Of a DNA stretch of 64,000 nt, positions 39,822 through 48,502 are shown one piece after another (within the stretch, counting starts at the first letter, position 1; every line of letters begins with the position of its first letter). The translations under genes and the position numbers were made by a program. This DNA comes from Pseudonocardia benzenivorans CB1190 (GTDB lineage: Bacteria; Actinomycetota; Actinomycetes; Mycobacteriales; Pseudonocardiaceae). Location of the stretch: positions 3,658,001 to 3,722,000 of the forward strand of contig NC_015312.1 in the NCBI RefSeq assembly GCF_000196675.2, in the 5' to 3' direction. The notes under the pieces were generated by a model, which saw only the letters and a list, made by a program, of their open reading frames with translations, did no database searches and had not been told where the DNA came from.

Positions 39822-41030
39822 TCAGCGGTTGAGCATGCCGTGCGGGTCGATCACGAACTTCTTCGGCGCGCCGGCATCGAACTCCCGATACGCCCGCGGG
39901 GCGTCATCGAGCGCAATCACCGTCGCGTTGACGTTGCGCGCGATTGGCGCGCGATCGTGCAGGATCGCTTCACGCAGCGTCCGGTTGTACCGCATCGTCG
40001 GCGTCTGGCCGGTGGCGAACGTGAGCGATTTCGCCCATCCCGTGCCCAGGCTCAACGATACCGCGCCATGCTTGGCCGCTTCGTCCTTCGCGCCGGGGTC
40101 CTCGGTCACGTACAGGCCGGGAATCCCGATTGCTCCGGCCGCTCGGGTTACCTCCATGGCCTGATTGAGCACCGCGGCGTTCTGCTCGGTGCCGTCTTGA
40201 TGGCCTTTCGCCTCGAACCCGACACAATCCACTGCAGCGTCGACCTCTGGGACGCCGAGAATCTCGGCGATCTGCTCGGGCAAAGGCCCAGCCAGCGGGT
40301 CCACGGTGGCGCAGCCGAAGGAGCGGGCATGTTCTCGCCGGCTCTCATTGGGATCGCCGACAATGACGACAGCCGCGCCCAGCAGGAACGCCGACGTCGC
40401 GGCGGCCAGCCCAACAGGCCCACCGCCAGCGATGTAAACCGTCGAACCGGTCCCGACACCGGCCTCCATGCAGCCGTGGTATCCGGTCGGGAAGATGTCG
40501 GTGATCATCGTCAGGTCCAGCATCTTTGCCATCGCCTGATCCTTGTCCGCATACTTCAGCGTGTTCCAGTCGGCGTAGGGCACCATCACGTACTCCGCCT
40601 GGCCGCCGCGCCAGCCGCCCATATCGACATACCCGTACGCCCCGCCGGGGTGGTCGTTCACGTTCAAGCACACATCGGTACGGCGCTCCACGCAATTGCG
40701 GCAACGCCCGCAGGCGACGTTGAATGGCACCGACACCAGGTCGCCGACGCGACGGTATTCAACGTCGCGCCCCACCTCCACGATCTCACCGGTGATCTCG
40801 TGGCCGAGCACCAGGCCGACTGGCGCGGTGGTCCGACCGCGCACCATGTGCTGGTCGCTGCCGCAGATGTTGGACGCCACCACCTTGAGGATCACGCCGT
40901 GTGGACATTCCCTGTTCTCGTTGATCGGTGGCACCCCGGGACCCGGCCTCAGGATCAACTCTGGATTATCGATTGTTTCCACAGCAACCTTACCCGGCCC
41001 CGCGTAGACCACTCCCCTGTTATCAGCCAC
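39822..41030 (-). CDS. fdhA: Glutathione-independent formaldehyde dehydrogenase (zinc ADH family)
   Basis: 402 aa zinc-dependent medium-chain dehydrogenase closely matching the Pseudomonas putida type enzyme that oxidises formaldehyde without glutathione. N-terminal NRGVVYAGPGKVAVETIDNP; catalytic zinc site ASNICGSDQHMVRGRTTAP; structural zinc cysteines CGRCRNCVERRTDVC; NAD fold VYIAGGGPVGLAAATSAFLL. GTG at 41030 is preferred over a GTG 39 bases upstream because it gives the family N-terminus and has GGGGGT before it. Acts on formaldehyde or related aldehydes, useful in methylotrophic or stress settings. Flanked by IS debris, so possibly acquired. Confidence 0.92.
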   Translation of the reverse strand: MADNRGVVYAGPGKVAVETIDNPELILRPGPGVPPINENRECPHGVILKVVASNICGSDQHMVRGRTTAPVGLVLGHEITGEIVEVGRDVEYRRVGDLVSVPFNVACGRCRNCVERRTDVCLNVNDHPGGAYGYVDMGGWRGGQAEYVMVPYADWNTLKYADKDQAMAKMLDLTMITDIFPTGYHGCMEAGVGTGSTVYIAGGGPVGLAAATSAFLLGAAVVIVGDPNESRREHARSFGCATVDPLAGPLPEQIAEILGVPEVDAAVDCVGFEAKGHQDGTEQNAAVLNQAMEVTRAAGAIGIPGLYVTEDPGAKDEAAKHGAVSLSLGTGWAKSLTFATGQTPTMRYNRTLREAILHDRAPIARNVNATVIALDDAPRAYREFDAGAPKKFVIDPHGMLNR

Positions 41031-41763
41031 AGCCGTACCCCCATCAAGCTTCGGCACCTGCCTCAGCACACGCCTCGGCGTCGCGGTAGCGCCGCGATAT
41101 CGCGGCCACCCCCGTCACGGTTGCAGCCGGCGCCGATCACGGCCTGCGCCCGGCAGGCCGGAATGCGGCACACGGCTTCGCGCCGGCAGGATCACGCCCG
41201 GTGCCCGCCCCTCGACGGCGTTGTACCGCCGGGTCGGAGGGCGACCCATTGGGGGCTCGGCTTCGCGGTCGCGGTCCGCTGCCCGACCGGTCCGAACGAC
41301 CACGCCAGCAGTTTGTTGCGCTGTAACGTGGATACCCGCGGCGGGCCCTTCGCCACCCTGCCAATCTCGGTATTGGTACCGCGTGGGCGCCCGCCGACCG
41401 GGGACCCGCATGGTGGTCGGCACAGAATCGGTCTGTCCCGTTCGTTGGATCGACTTCAAGTGCCAATCCTGCAAGAGGCCCGTCGCCCGCGAGGCCGCCT
41501 TGCTCCGATCGGTGCCAGCCCCGGGGCCGCATCGCCGGACTTCCGGTCAGCGTCGTCGTCGGTCCTGCTCACCTTGCCGCACAACTCCCCCGTGCTCAAG
41601 GCGCCGAACAGGCTGCAGACCCCGGGAGCGACAGCTCCCCGGAAAGGGACCCGAGGTGTCAACTTCGATCCACCGGGCTCGCATTGCCAGGGGGAGGTCG
41701 TAGTGCGGTGTCGTCGGCAGGCTGGCGAGGAGGACGAAGGACCATTCCAGGAAGGATCGCCTG
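41031..41763. other. Gap upstream of the BON protein
   Basis: About 730 bases. Contains copy B of the dispersed repeat at 41143-41194. Many open frames on both strands, none with recognised domains. I see no supported gene. Confidence 0.45.
41143..41194 (+). repeat. Dispersed repeat, copy B
   Basis: Partner of the repeat at 39001-39052 in the same orientation, lying just upstream of the formaldehyde dehydrogenase start. About 10 mismatches over 52 aligned bases by eye. Confidence 0.45.
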
Positions 41764-42441
41764 ATGACCACCGACACCATCACTCAGACCGACCAACAGA
41801 TCCAGCGTGAAGTCCTGGCAGAGCTGGAATGGGATGCGCGAGTCCGCTCGACTGACATCGGCGTCGTGGTCAAGGACGGTGTGGTTGCTCTGACGGGATG
41901 GGTGGACTCGTATGCAAAACGTACGGCTGCTGAGCGTGCTGCCCACCGGGTGCGAGGCGTCAAGGCGGTGGCGAATGACATCGAGGTACGCCTGCCCAGT
42001 TCTGCAGAGCGAACGGATGCCGACATCGCCGCGGAGGCCACCCGCGCACTGGCGTGGGAGACGCTGGTGCCGGCGGATCGTATCGAGGTGACTGTGTCAC
42101 GGGGATACGTCACCTTGCGGGGCGACGTGAACTGGGAATACGAGAGGCGGGCCGCGGAGCGAGCCGTCCGCCGACTGGCGGGTGTGCGTGGTGTCTACAA
42201 CACGATCAGAGTCCGGCCCTCCGTCCGTCCCGCTCCGGACCGGCTGACTCGGCAGATCCAAGAGGCCTTGATCCGGAATGCCGAGACTGACGCCGAGCGC
42301 ATCACGGTGGAGGTGGAAGGCGACACGGTCGTGCTCCGGGGATCGGTGCGCAGCTGGGCCGAGAAGGAAGAGGCAGAAAAAGTTGCGTGGTCCGCCCCCG
42401 GCGTTGCTGACGTTGAAAACTACATCAAAATTTCACCCTGA
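41764..42441 (+). CDS. Triple BON-domain protein
   Basis: 225 aa made of three BON repeats (about 9-75, 88-155 and 160-225), each ending with the glycine-containing core: [36 protein letters not shown] and [21 protein letters not shown] domains bind phospholipid or ligands, usually in osmotic-shock (OsmY) proteins. There is no signal peptide, so it is probably cytosolic. GGAAGGA lies about 10 bases before the ATG. Typical stress-regulon gene in actinobacteria. Confidence 0.9.
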   Translation: MTTDTITQTDQQIQREVLAELEWDARVRSTDIGVVVKDGVVALTGWVDSYAKRTAAERAAHRVRGVKAVANDIEVRLPSSAERTDADIAAEATRALAWETLVPADRIEVTVSRGYVTLRGDVNWEYERRAAERAVRRLAGVRGVYNTIRVRPSVRPAPDRLTRQIQEALIRNAETDAERITVEVEGDTVVLRGSVRSWAEKEEAEKVAWSAPGVADVENYIKISP

Positions 42442-42519
42442 GGGAAACCCCGCCGAGGTCTCGAGAACCCTGTGCGCGCCCATTGAGCAGGACCCACCAC
42501 CGCCTCGTCAGGGGACCCC

Positions 42520-44409
42520 ATGACTGCCCGATCGGCCGTGCCCGTCGATCTCGCGACGGCTGCCGAACTCGCCGCCCAGCTGCGTGTCGACTCAATCCGG
42601 TGCAGTACCAGCGCCGGCTCCGGTCACCCGACGTCGAGCATGTCGGCCGCCGACCTGATCGCGGTTCTAGCCAGCCGCCACCTGCGCTACGACTGGGACG
42701 ATCCGCGCTCGGCGACCAACGACCACCTCCTCTTCTCCAAGGGACATGCCGCGCCCCTGTTGTACTCAGTCTTCAAGGCTGTCGGCGTCATCACCGACGA
42801 CGAACTCATGACGGGTTTCCGCCGGTTCGGCCAGCGCCTGCAGGGCCACCCCACCCCGGTGCTGCCATGGGTTGACGTCGCCACCGGTTCCCTGGGCCAG
42901 GGTCTTCCCGACGGCGTCGGTATCGCCCTGGCCGCCAGGTACCTCGACCGGCTGCCCTTCCGCGTCTGGGTGCTCTGCGGCGATAGCGAGACCGCCGAGG
43001 GCTCCATCTGGGAAGCCCTCGACAAGGCCTCGCATTACCAGTTGTCCAACTTGATCGCCATCGTCGACGTCAACGGCCTCGGCCAGCGCGGCCGCACCGA
43101 GCTCGGCTGGGACATGGACACCTACGCCCGCCGCGTCGAGGCGTTCGGGGCCCGCGCGATCGTGATCGATGGGCACGCCGTCGGGGCTATCGACCAAGCC
43201 CTTACGGCGGCTGAGGACACCGCCGGCGGGCAGCCGACCGTCATTTTGGCAAAGACCGTCAAGGGCCGCGGCTTCTCCATGGTCGAGGACGACCCCAACT
43301 GGCACGGCAAGGCCTTCCCTGCCGACATGGCCGACATGGCCATCGCCGAGCTCGGTGGTGTCCGCAAACTCGTCTTGCGCGGCCCGCGGCCGATGCCAAG
43401 CAGTATCCCGGCCACAGTGACGGCACCGGCTCCAACAGCGCCAACAGAATGGCCTACCTACACAGTTGGCCACAGCGTCGCTACTCGCAAGGCGTATGGC
43501 GACGCGCTTGTCGCACTCGGCGCGCAGAACCACCGAGTCGTCGCGCTCGACGCCGAGGTCAGCAACTCCACCTACACCGATGAGTTCGCTCACGCGTTCC
43601 CGGAGCGGTACTTCGAGATGTTCATCGCCGAGCAGCAGCTTCTCGCGGCAGCCACAGGGCTTAACGTTCGCGGCTACATCGCGTTCGCCTCCACATTTTC
43701 AGCCTTCCTCACCAGGTCCTACGACTTCATCCGCATGGGAGCCATCTCCGGGGTCGACCTCCGCCTTGTGGGCTCCCATGCCGGCGTCGAGATCGGCGCC
43801 GATGGCCCGTCTCAGATGGGACTCGAGGACATTGCGATGATGCGCGCCGTCCAGGGCTCGATCGTGCTCTATCCCAGCGACGGGGCCAGCACTGTCGCCC
43901 TCGTCGAGGCCATGGCAGCCACGCCGGGCATCAGCTACCTGCGCACCACCCGCGGCGCCTACCCCGTCCTCTACCCAGCCGGCGAGGCGTTCCCGGTCGG
44001 TGGATCCAAGGTATTACGGTCCACCGACGCCGACGACGTCACCCTCGTCGGCGCCGGCGTCACTCTGCACGCCTGCCTACGCGCAGCCGAGCTGTTGGCC
44101 CAGGATGGAGTCCACGCCCGCGTCATCGACTGCTACTCGATCAAGCCCATCGACCGGGACACCCTCGCGGCAGCGGTCGCGGTCACCTCGGGTCGTCTCG
44201 TCGTTGTCGAAGACCACCACCCTGAGGGCGGCCTCGGCTCGGCTGTCGCCGCCGCGCTTCTCACCGACAGAGGCACCGGTCTATCCCTGGCGCACCTAGC
44301 TGTGCGCGAGATGCCGGGCTCGGGTTCAGCCGAGGAACTCCTTGCCTGGGCGGGCCTCGACGCGGATCACATCACGACTGCAGTGCGCCAATTGCTTCAG
44401 AAGGTGTAG
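42520..44409 (+). CDS. Transketolase (full-length)
   Basis: 629 aa ThDP enzyme. N-terminal half: TSAGSGHPTSSMSAADLIAV, NDHLLFSKGHAAPLLYSVFK, GDSETAEGSIWEALDKASHY with the ThDP/Mg motif. Middle half: VALDAEVSNSTYTDEFAHAF, IAEQQLLAAATGLNVRGYIA. C-terminal domain: VIDCYSIKPIDRDTLAAAVA. Transfers two-carbon units between sugar phosphates. It is not near other pentose-phosphate genes here; it may serve a stress metabolism together with the phosphoketolase-like or pyruvate-oxidising enzymes nearby, or formaldehyde assimilation with fdhA as in DHA synthase pathways. The last is speculation. Confidence 0.93.
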   Translation: MTARSAVPVDLATAAELAAQLRVDSIRCSTSAGSGHPTSSMSAADLIAVLASRHLRYDWDDPRSATNDHLLFSKGHAAPLLYSVFKAVGVITDDELMTGFRRFGQRLQGHPTPVLPWVDVATGSLGQGLPDGVGIALAARYLDRLPFRVWVLCGDSETAEGSIWEALDKASHYQLSNLIAIVDVNGLGQRGRTELGWDMDTYARRVEAFGARAIVIDGHAVGAIDQALTAAEDTAGGQPTVILAKTVKGRGFSMVEDDPNWHGKAFPADMADMAIAELGGVRKLVLRGPRPMPSSIPATVTAPAPTAPTEWPTYTVGHSVATRKAYGDALVALGAQNHRVVALDAEVSNSTYTDEFAHAFPERYFEMFIAEQQLLAAATGLNVRGYIAFASTFSAFLTRSYDFIRMGAISGVDLRLVGSHAGVEIGADGPSQMGLEDIAMMRAVQGSIVLYPSDGASTVALVEAMAATPGISYLRTTRGAYPVLYPAGEAFPVGGSKVLRSTDADDVTLVGAGVTLHACLRAAELLAQDGVHARVIDCYSIKPIDRDTLAAAVAVTSGRLVVVEDHHPEGGLGSAVAAALLTDRGTGLSLAHLAVREMPGSGSAEELLAWAGLDADHITTAVRQLLQKV

Positions 44410-45162
44410 CGAGAAGGTATCTCGATCTGTCTCGATGGCGGGCCCGCTTCGACGAGCCAATTGGCAACTCACGATGTCGCTCCTTGAGCGTCCGGTCTTC
44501 GACATCCATGGCCCTCCCCTTCTTCGTGGCGAATGCGACAGCCCGTTATCTGCGTTGAGCTCTAGTTGGGCAACGGACGCGTCAGTGCCGAACCGGCCGT
44601 CGGCAAGCGGGTCGTCAGCACAGGGCCCTCGGCGATCGAACTGCCGCAGCGCACTGCCCGGAGGCTCGCGCCGCGACAGTCCTCGTTGCCGCTTCGCGCT
44701 CGTCGGGGCGGCGCGACGGCTTGCTCCGCGCGGGAGTGCGGCCGCCTATGGGCACACTGCGCTTCCGCATCCGTCGACGCCATGAAGGCGATGAGCCCGT
44801 TGTTGAGCACTTTGGGGCCCTGCTGATCGTTTCAGGCCAGTGCGATCATGGAAGCGAGCGTTGAGGTACTGATACGTCCCCGGCGAGGTCGTCGAGTGCG
44901 GCACCAGGAGGCAAGACCAACGCAGACCCTCGCGGCGAGTACGCCAGCGTTGTCTCGACGGTGGGCCGGACAGAGCGTGATCGCCGACCGACCGGGGCCC
45001 TGCCCTCGTCCGACGGTAGGTGCGTCCATCCGCACGACCGGATCGAGGTGAACCGGGGTCGCAGTTGACTGCCGGCCAGAATGCGGCGCCCCGCGACCGA
45101 TCACGCCGTGACCGACGGCGGCGCTGAGGTCGCCGTCGGTCGGCCCGCTCCGGCGGCGCGGG
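44410..45162. other. Gene-poor stretch downstream of transketolase
   Basis: About 750 bases. Short frames without recognised domains. A piece near 45070 resembles the dispersed repeat. I see no supported gene. Confidence 0.45.
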
Positions 45163-45768
45163 TCAGGCCAATGAAGCTTCTGACGGGCCGCCCGTCTCTG
45201 CGCCTACCGCGCGGAGACGTGTGCGCTCTTCTGCCGCGGCCTGCCAAACGGACCGCAACAGCGCGATCACCTCGTCAGCGGTGCGTCCTGCGTCGTCGTT
45301 CCACCGCGTCAGGTCGCGGACGTGAGCGGCTCGGGCGTCCGGCGCAGGACACCAGCGGATGGGATCCTCCGCATGGCCGCAGAGTGTGTGCCACGTGAGT
45401 TCCAACGCTCGTCGCACCGGTTGCTCCTCCGCCGCCGCCAGCCCACCACCGGCGTGGACGATCGCCCCGACCAAGCACCCACCCACGATCGGCCAGCCGT
45501 TCATATATCGTGCGTCGTAGGCGTTCACCGTGCGCTTCCGGCCACTGCCGTCAAGGACGACGAACCACCCTCCACGGACCCAGCCGGACGCGACCACCTT
45601 TTGCGCAGCGGCTATGAGGTCCTGGATGTAACGGAGTTCGGCCATCTGCGCGCCGATGCGATCGCGTCGGGCCAGGATTTCCCGTTCCCGCCGCCGATCA
45701 CGCCACCGCAGCAGGCGCTTCGCATGGTGCGCCGGCCGCGCTTCCGTGGCGGTCGCGTCGAGCGTCAT
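45163..45768 (-). CDS. DUF6197-like protein
   Basis: 201 aa. Start ATG at 45768 with GGGAGGA 5 bases before it. A charged N-terminal helix (LLRWRDRRREREILARRDRI, about residues 18-37) is followed by a domain of about 120 residues with WVRGGWFVVLDGSGRKRTVN and GWPIVGGCLVGAIVHAGGGL, resembling the DUF6197 family found in actinobacteria. Function unknown. The IS21-family nest begins 125 bases upstream of its start and may have separated it from its promoter. Confidence 0.6.
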   Translation of the reverse strand: MTLDATATEARPAHHAKRLLRWRDRRREREILARRDRIGAQMAELRYIQDLIAAAQKVVASGWVRGGWFVVLDGSGRKRTVNAYDARYMNGWPIVGGCLVGAIVHAGGGLAAAEEQPVRRALELTWHTLCGHAEDPIRWCPAPDARAAHVRDLTRWNDDAGRTADEVIALLRSVWQAAAEERTRLRAVGAETGGPSEASLA

Positions 45769-45887
45769 CTGGTCCTCCCGTCGCCGTGCTGAAGGATCAA
45801 CCTGGCAGGCCGCCCGCGAGCGCCGCGTGGGCACGCCAGGGTCAACGCCCAATGCGGCGTCGGCCATGTGGTGGCCATGTGGTGTTC

Positions 45888-45892
45888 AGCGC
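45888..45892. repeat. Target-site duplication of outer IS21 element, left
   Basis: AGCGC immediately before the IS end; the same 5 bases follow the other end at 54168-54172. IS21 elements usually make 4-8 bp duplications. Confidence 0.75.
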
Positions 45893-45894
45893 TG

Positions 45895-45945
45895 TCAACG
45901 GCCAGTTCGTGGTCCCCGCTGGTGGCCAGGTGAAAGTCCCCGGTC
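45895..45945. repeat. Subterminal repeats, IS-A left end
   Basis: Two units of GGCCAG-(9 to 11 bases)-GTCCCC at 45899-45921 and 45925-45942. Related to the units of the right end. Presumed transposase binding sites. Confidence 0.6.
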
Positions 45946-45954
45946 CGGGGTCGT

Positions 45955-46734
45955 TCAGCTGGTGTTGATGGGGGCTCCCTTCGCGGTCCTGGCCTCGCGC
46001 ATGCGGTAGGAGTCGCCGCTGGTGACGACGACGTGGGCGTGGTGCAGGAGCCGGTCGAGCAGGCTGACCGCGGTGGTGTGTTCGGGCATGAACCGTCCCC
46101 ATTGATCGAAGGGCCAGTGCGAGCTGATGGCGAGGCTGCGGCGTTCATAGGCGGCGGCGACGAGCCGGAACAGCAGCTGGGCGGCGGTGTCGTCGAGCGG
46201 GGCGAACCCGATCTCGTCGATGATGATCAGGTCGTGGCGCAGGGTCTGGCCGATCAGCCGGCCGACGGAGTTGTCGGCCAGGCCGCGGTAGAGCGCTTCG
46301 ACCAGCTCGGCCGCGGTGAAGTAGCGGACCCGGTGCCCGGCCTCGACCGCCGCGGTGCCGAGGGCGACGAGCAGGTGGGACTTTCCGGTCCCTGCCGGCC
46401 CGACCAGGGCGAGGTTCTCCGGAGCGCGGATCCACTCGAGTGAGGCGAGGTAGTCGAACGTGGCCTTCGGGATCGAGGAGGCGGACAGGTCGAACTCGTC
46501 GAGGGTCTTGGCGACCGGGAACCCGGCGGCCTTGCGCCGGTTCGCGATGTTGGAGGCGTCCCGGGCGGCGACCTCGGCCTCGACCAGGGTGCGTAGCAGC
46601 TCTTCGGGGCGCCAGCGCTGGGTCCGGGCGGTGAGCAACAGCTCCGGAGCCAGGCGGCGCATCGCAGCGAGCTTGAGCCGCTTGAGCCCGGCCTCGAGGT
46701 CAGCATCGAGCGCCGGGGGCTTGCTCGCGGTCAT
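45955..46734 (-). CDS. istB: IstB ATPase helper of IS-A
   Basis: 259 aa AAA+ helper ATPase of IS21 transposition. Walker A LVGPAGTGKSHLLVALGTAA; Walker B LIIIDEIGFAPL; sensor-like SLAISSHWPFDQW; C-terminal LLDRLLHHAHVVVTSGDSYR. It loads IstA onto target DNA. ATG at 46734 overlaps the istA stop by 4 bases (ATGA). The gene is intact although its istA partner is split, so it could in principle act in trans. Confidence 0.93.
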   Translation of the reverse strand: MTASKPPALDADLEAGLKRLKLAAMRRLAPELLLTARTQRWRPEELLRTLVEAEVAARDASNIANRRKAAGFPVAKTLDEFDLSASSIPKATFDYLASLEWIRAPENLALVGPAGTGKSHLLVALGTAAVEAGHRVRYFTAAELVEALYRGLADNSVGRLIGQTLRHDLIIIDEIGFAPLDDTAAQLLFRLVAAAYERRSLAISSHWPFDQWGRFMPEHTTAVSLLDRLLHHAHVVVTSGDSYRMREARTAKGAPINTS

Positions 46735-47611
46735 GACGCATCCCCATCGACCACCGCGGTGTCCGGCTCGGTAGTGGTGGTGATGGCGTAGTCGGCCAGG
46801 GAGCGGGTCGGGACCGCGGGCAGCTCGACGACCAGGGCTTCTCCGGCCGGGCGGGGCCTGGGTGCGGCCGCGCCGGCGGCGAGGATCGAGCGGACGTCCT
46901 CGGCTCGCCACCGCCGGAACGCCGTCGCCCGGGCCAGCGCGTCGAGCAGCGCCTGTTCGCCGTGGGCCTGCCCGAGGCCCAGCAGCTCACCCAACTCAGT
47001 CCCGAGACGGGCCGATCCGGCCGCGGCGGCGCCGGTCAGGAACGCCGCCGCGATCGGGCCGAGCGCGCAGAACGCCTTCTCCTGCGCGGTCTTGGGGCGG
47101 ACGGCCCGAACCGGAGTGGCAGGGCGGGGACCGCCGTAATGCGCGTCGATCACCGACGCCTCACCCGGCCCGACCAGGCGGTGCTCGGCCAACACCACCC
47201 CACCGGTCATGCTGCCGGGCGTGGCGGTGGTGAGGATGGTGAGCCGGTCGGCGTGGGTGCGGACCTCGACCCGGGTGCCGATCGCGGTGGTGGGCACCGA
47301 GTAGCGAGCCGAGCCGAACCGGACACAGGAGAGCCGGTCGACCTTGCGCAGCACGGCCGGGCCGGTGACCCGCGGCCGCAGCGACGGCAATCCGCCCAAC
47401 ACGGCGAGCTCGTGCTCGGCCAGGCGCCGGGCCGGAACGGCGGCGATCTCCGAGTGCGTCGCCGCGTTCACCTCGACGCACCACTGCCGGGCGGCCTCGT
47501 TGGCCGCGGCAAGGTCCACCGGCCGCTGACCTGTGCTGGAGTCGAGGTCGGCGACGAGACCACAGCCGATGATCAGGTCGGACTTGGCGTAGCCGACGAG
47601 GTTCTCCACGA
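46731..47611 (-). pseudogene. istA: IstA transposase of IS-A, 3' part
   Basis: C-terminal portion of the DDE transposase, starting IVENLVGYAKSDLIIG, then EVNAATHSEIAAVPARRLAE and the beta-barrel part VLRKVDRLSCVRFGSARYSV. Its 5' part is at 53300-54017. Joining the two (881 + 718 bases, duplication counted once) gives 1,599 bases, exactly 533 codons, so the gene was intact before the inner element landed. Upstream of 47611 the frame runs into inner-element DNA. Confidence 0.9.
47605..47611. repeat. Target-site duplication of inner IS21 element, left
   Basis: TCCACGA, repeated at 53293-53299 on the far side of the inner element. It lies inside the istA codons of the outer element (the sequence encoding G-I-V-E). 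Confidence 0.85.
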
Positions 47612-47616
47612 TGTCG

Positions 47617-47687
47617 GCGATCATGAAATTCCCTGCTCGAGTGGGTGTCGCGATCACGTAATTCCCTACCGCGATCACGGAATTCCC
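47617..47687. repeat. Three subterminal transposase-site repeats, IS-B left
   Basis: 17-base units GCGATCATGAAATTCCC (47617), GCGATCACGTAATTCCC (47650) and GCGATCACGGAATTCCC (47671). Two related units lie at the right end. Typical of IS21 family transposase binding. Confidence 0.85.
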
Positions 47688-47787
47688 GTGGGGACGACGT
47701 ACGCGCTGCGGCGTGTTGTCGGGGGCCTGGTCCTCGCAGTGCCCAGCCTGCGCGGTCGACGTGTGTGTCGACGGCGAGGGACCCGCG

Positions 47788-48428
47788 ATGGCGAGGAGAA
47801 GTTTCACCGTGATCGACGTGACCGAGATCTTGGTCCACTGGTATGCGGGGCGGCCAAAGACCGAGGTGGCCGCCTCGTTGGGGGTGGACCCAAAGACGGT
47901 GCGCAAGTATCTGGCCCCGGCCGAGGCCGCCGGGTTCGTCCCGGGCGGGCCGCCGGTGCCGTCCGCCGAGTGGGCTCGGCGGGTGCGGGAGTGGTTCCCG
48001 GAGCTGGTCGACACCACGTTGCGGCAGGTGTCCTGGCCACAGATCGAGCCCCACCGCGACTACATCGTCACCCAGCTCGAGGCGGCGGTGACGGTGGCGA
48101 CGATTCACCAGCGGCTGCGTGACGAGCGGGGCCTGGAGGCGTCGGTGGCCAGCCTGCGCCGCTGGGTGCGGGCGAACCTGCCTGAAGAGTCCCGCCGGCA
48201 GCAGGTACGGGTGCTGCGCCCGGACGACGTGGTGCCGGGCTCGGAGGGCCAGGTCGACTACGGCAAGCTCGGGATGTGGATCGACCCGCAGTCCGGCCGT
48301 CGACGGGCGGTGTGGGCGTTCGTGCTGGTCCTGGCCTGCTCACGACACATGTTCGTGCGCCCGGTGCTGACCATGGACCAGCGGGAGTGGACCCGGGCCC
48401 ACGTGGACGCGTTCGCATTCTTCGACGG
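47788..48428 (+). pseudogene. istA: IstA transposase of IS-B, 5' part
   Basis: N-terminal portion: helix-turn-helix (VHWYAGRPKTEVAASLGVDP, then KTVRKYLAPAEAAG) and the first part of the DDE core (GQVDYGKLGMWIDPQSGRRR, then WAFVLVLACSRHMFVRPVLT). ATG at 47788 has GAGGGA before it. The codons end at F-F-D-G, where the Tn554-like unit begins. The 3' part resumes at 51415; 641 + 1,042 bases make 561 codons in frame. Confidence 0.9.
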
Positions 48429-48502
48429 TTATGCGGGTGTCGAACCCGCGTTCTCGGAGTCGCGCAGGCGAGGATGGGCGTCCGTCCTGCCGAGGAGCGC
48501 GC

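Noticed and set aside
39228..41810. Plus-strand frame of about 860 codons
   Set aside because: Runs antisense through the formaldehyde dehydrogenase gene, which has clear zinc and NAD motifs; only its first part overlaps a real relic (IS3).
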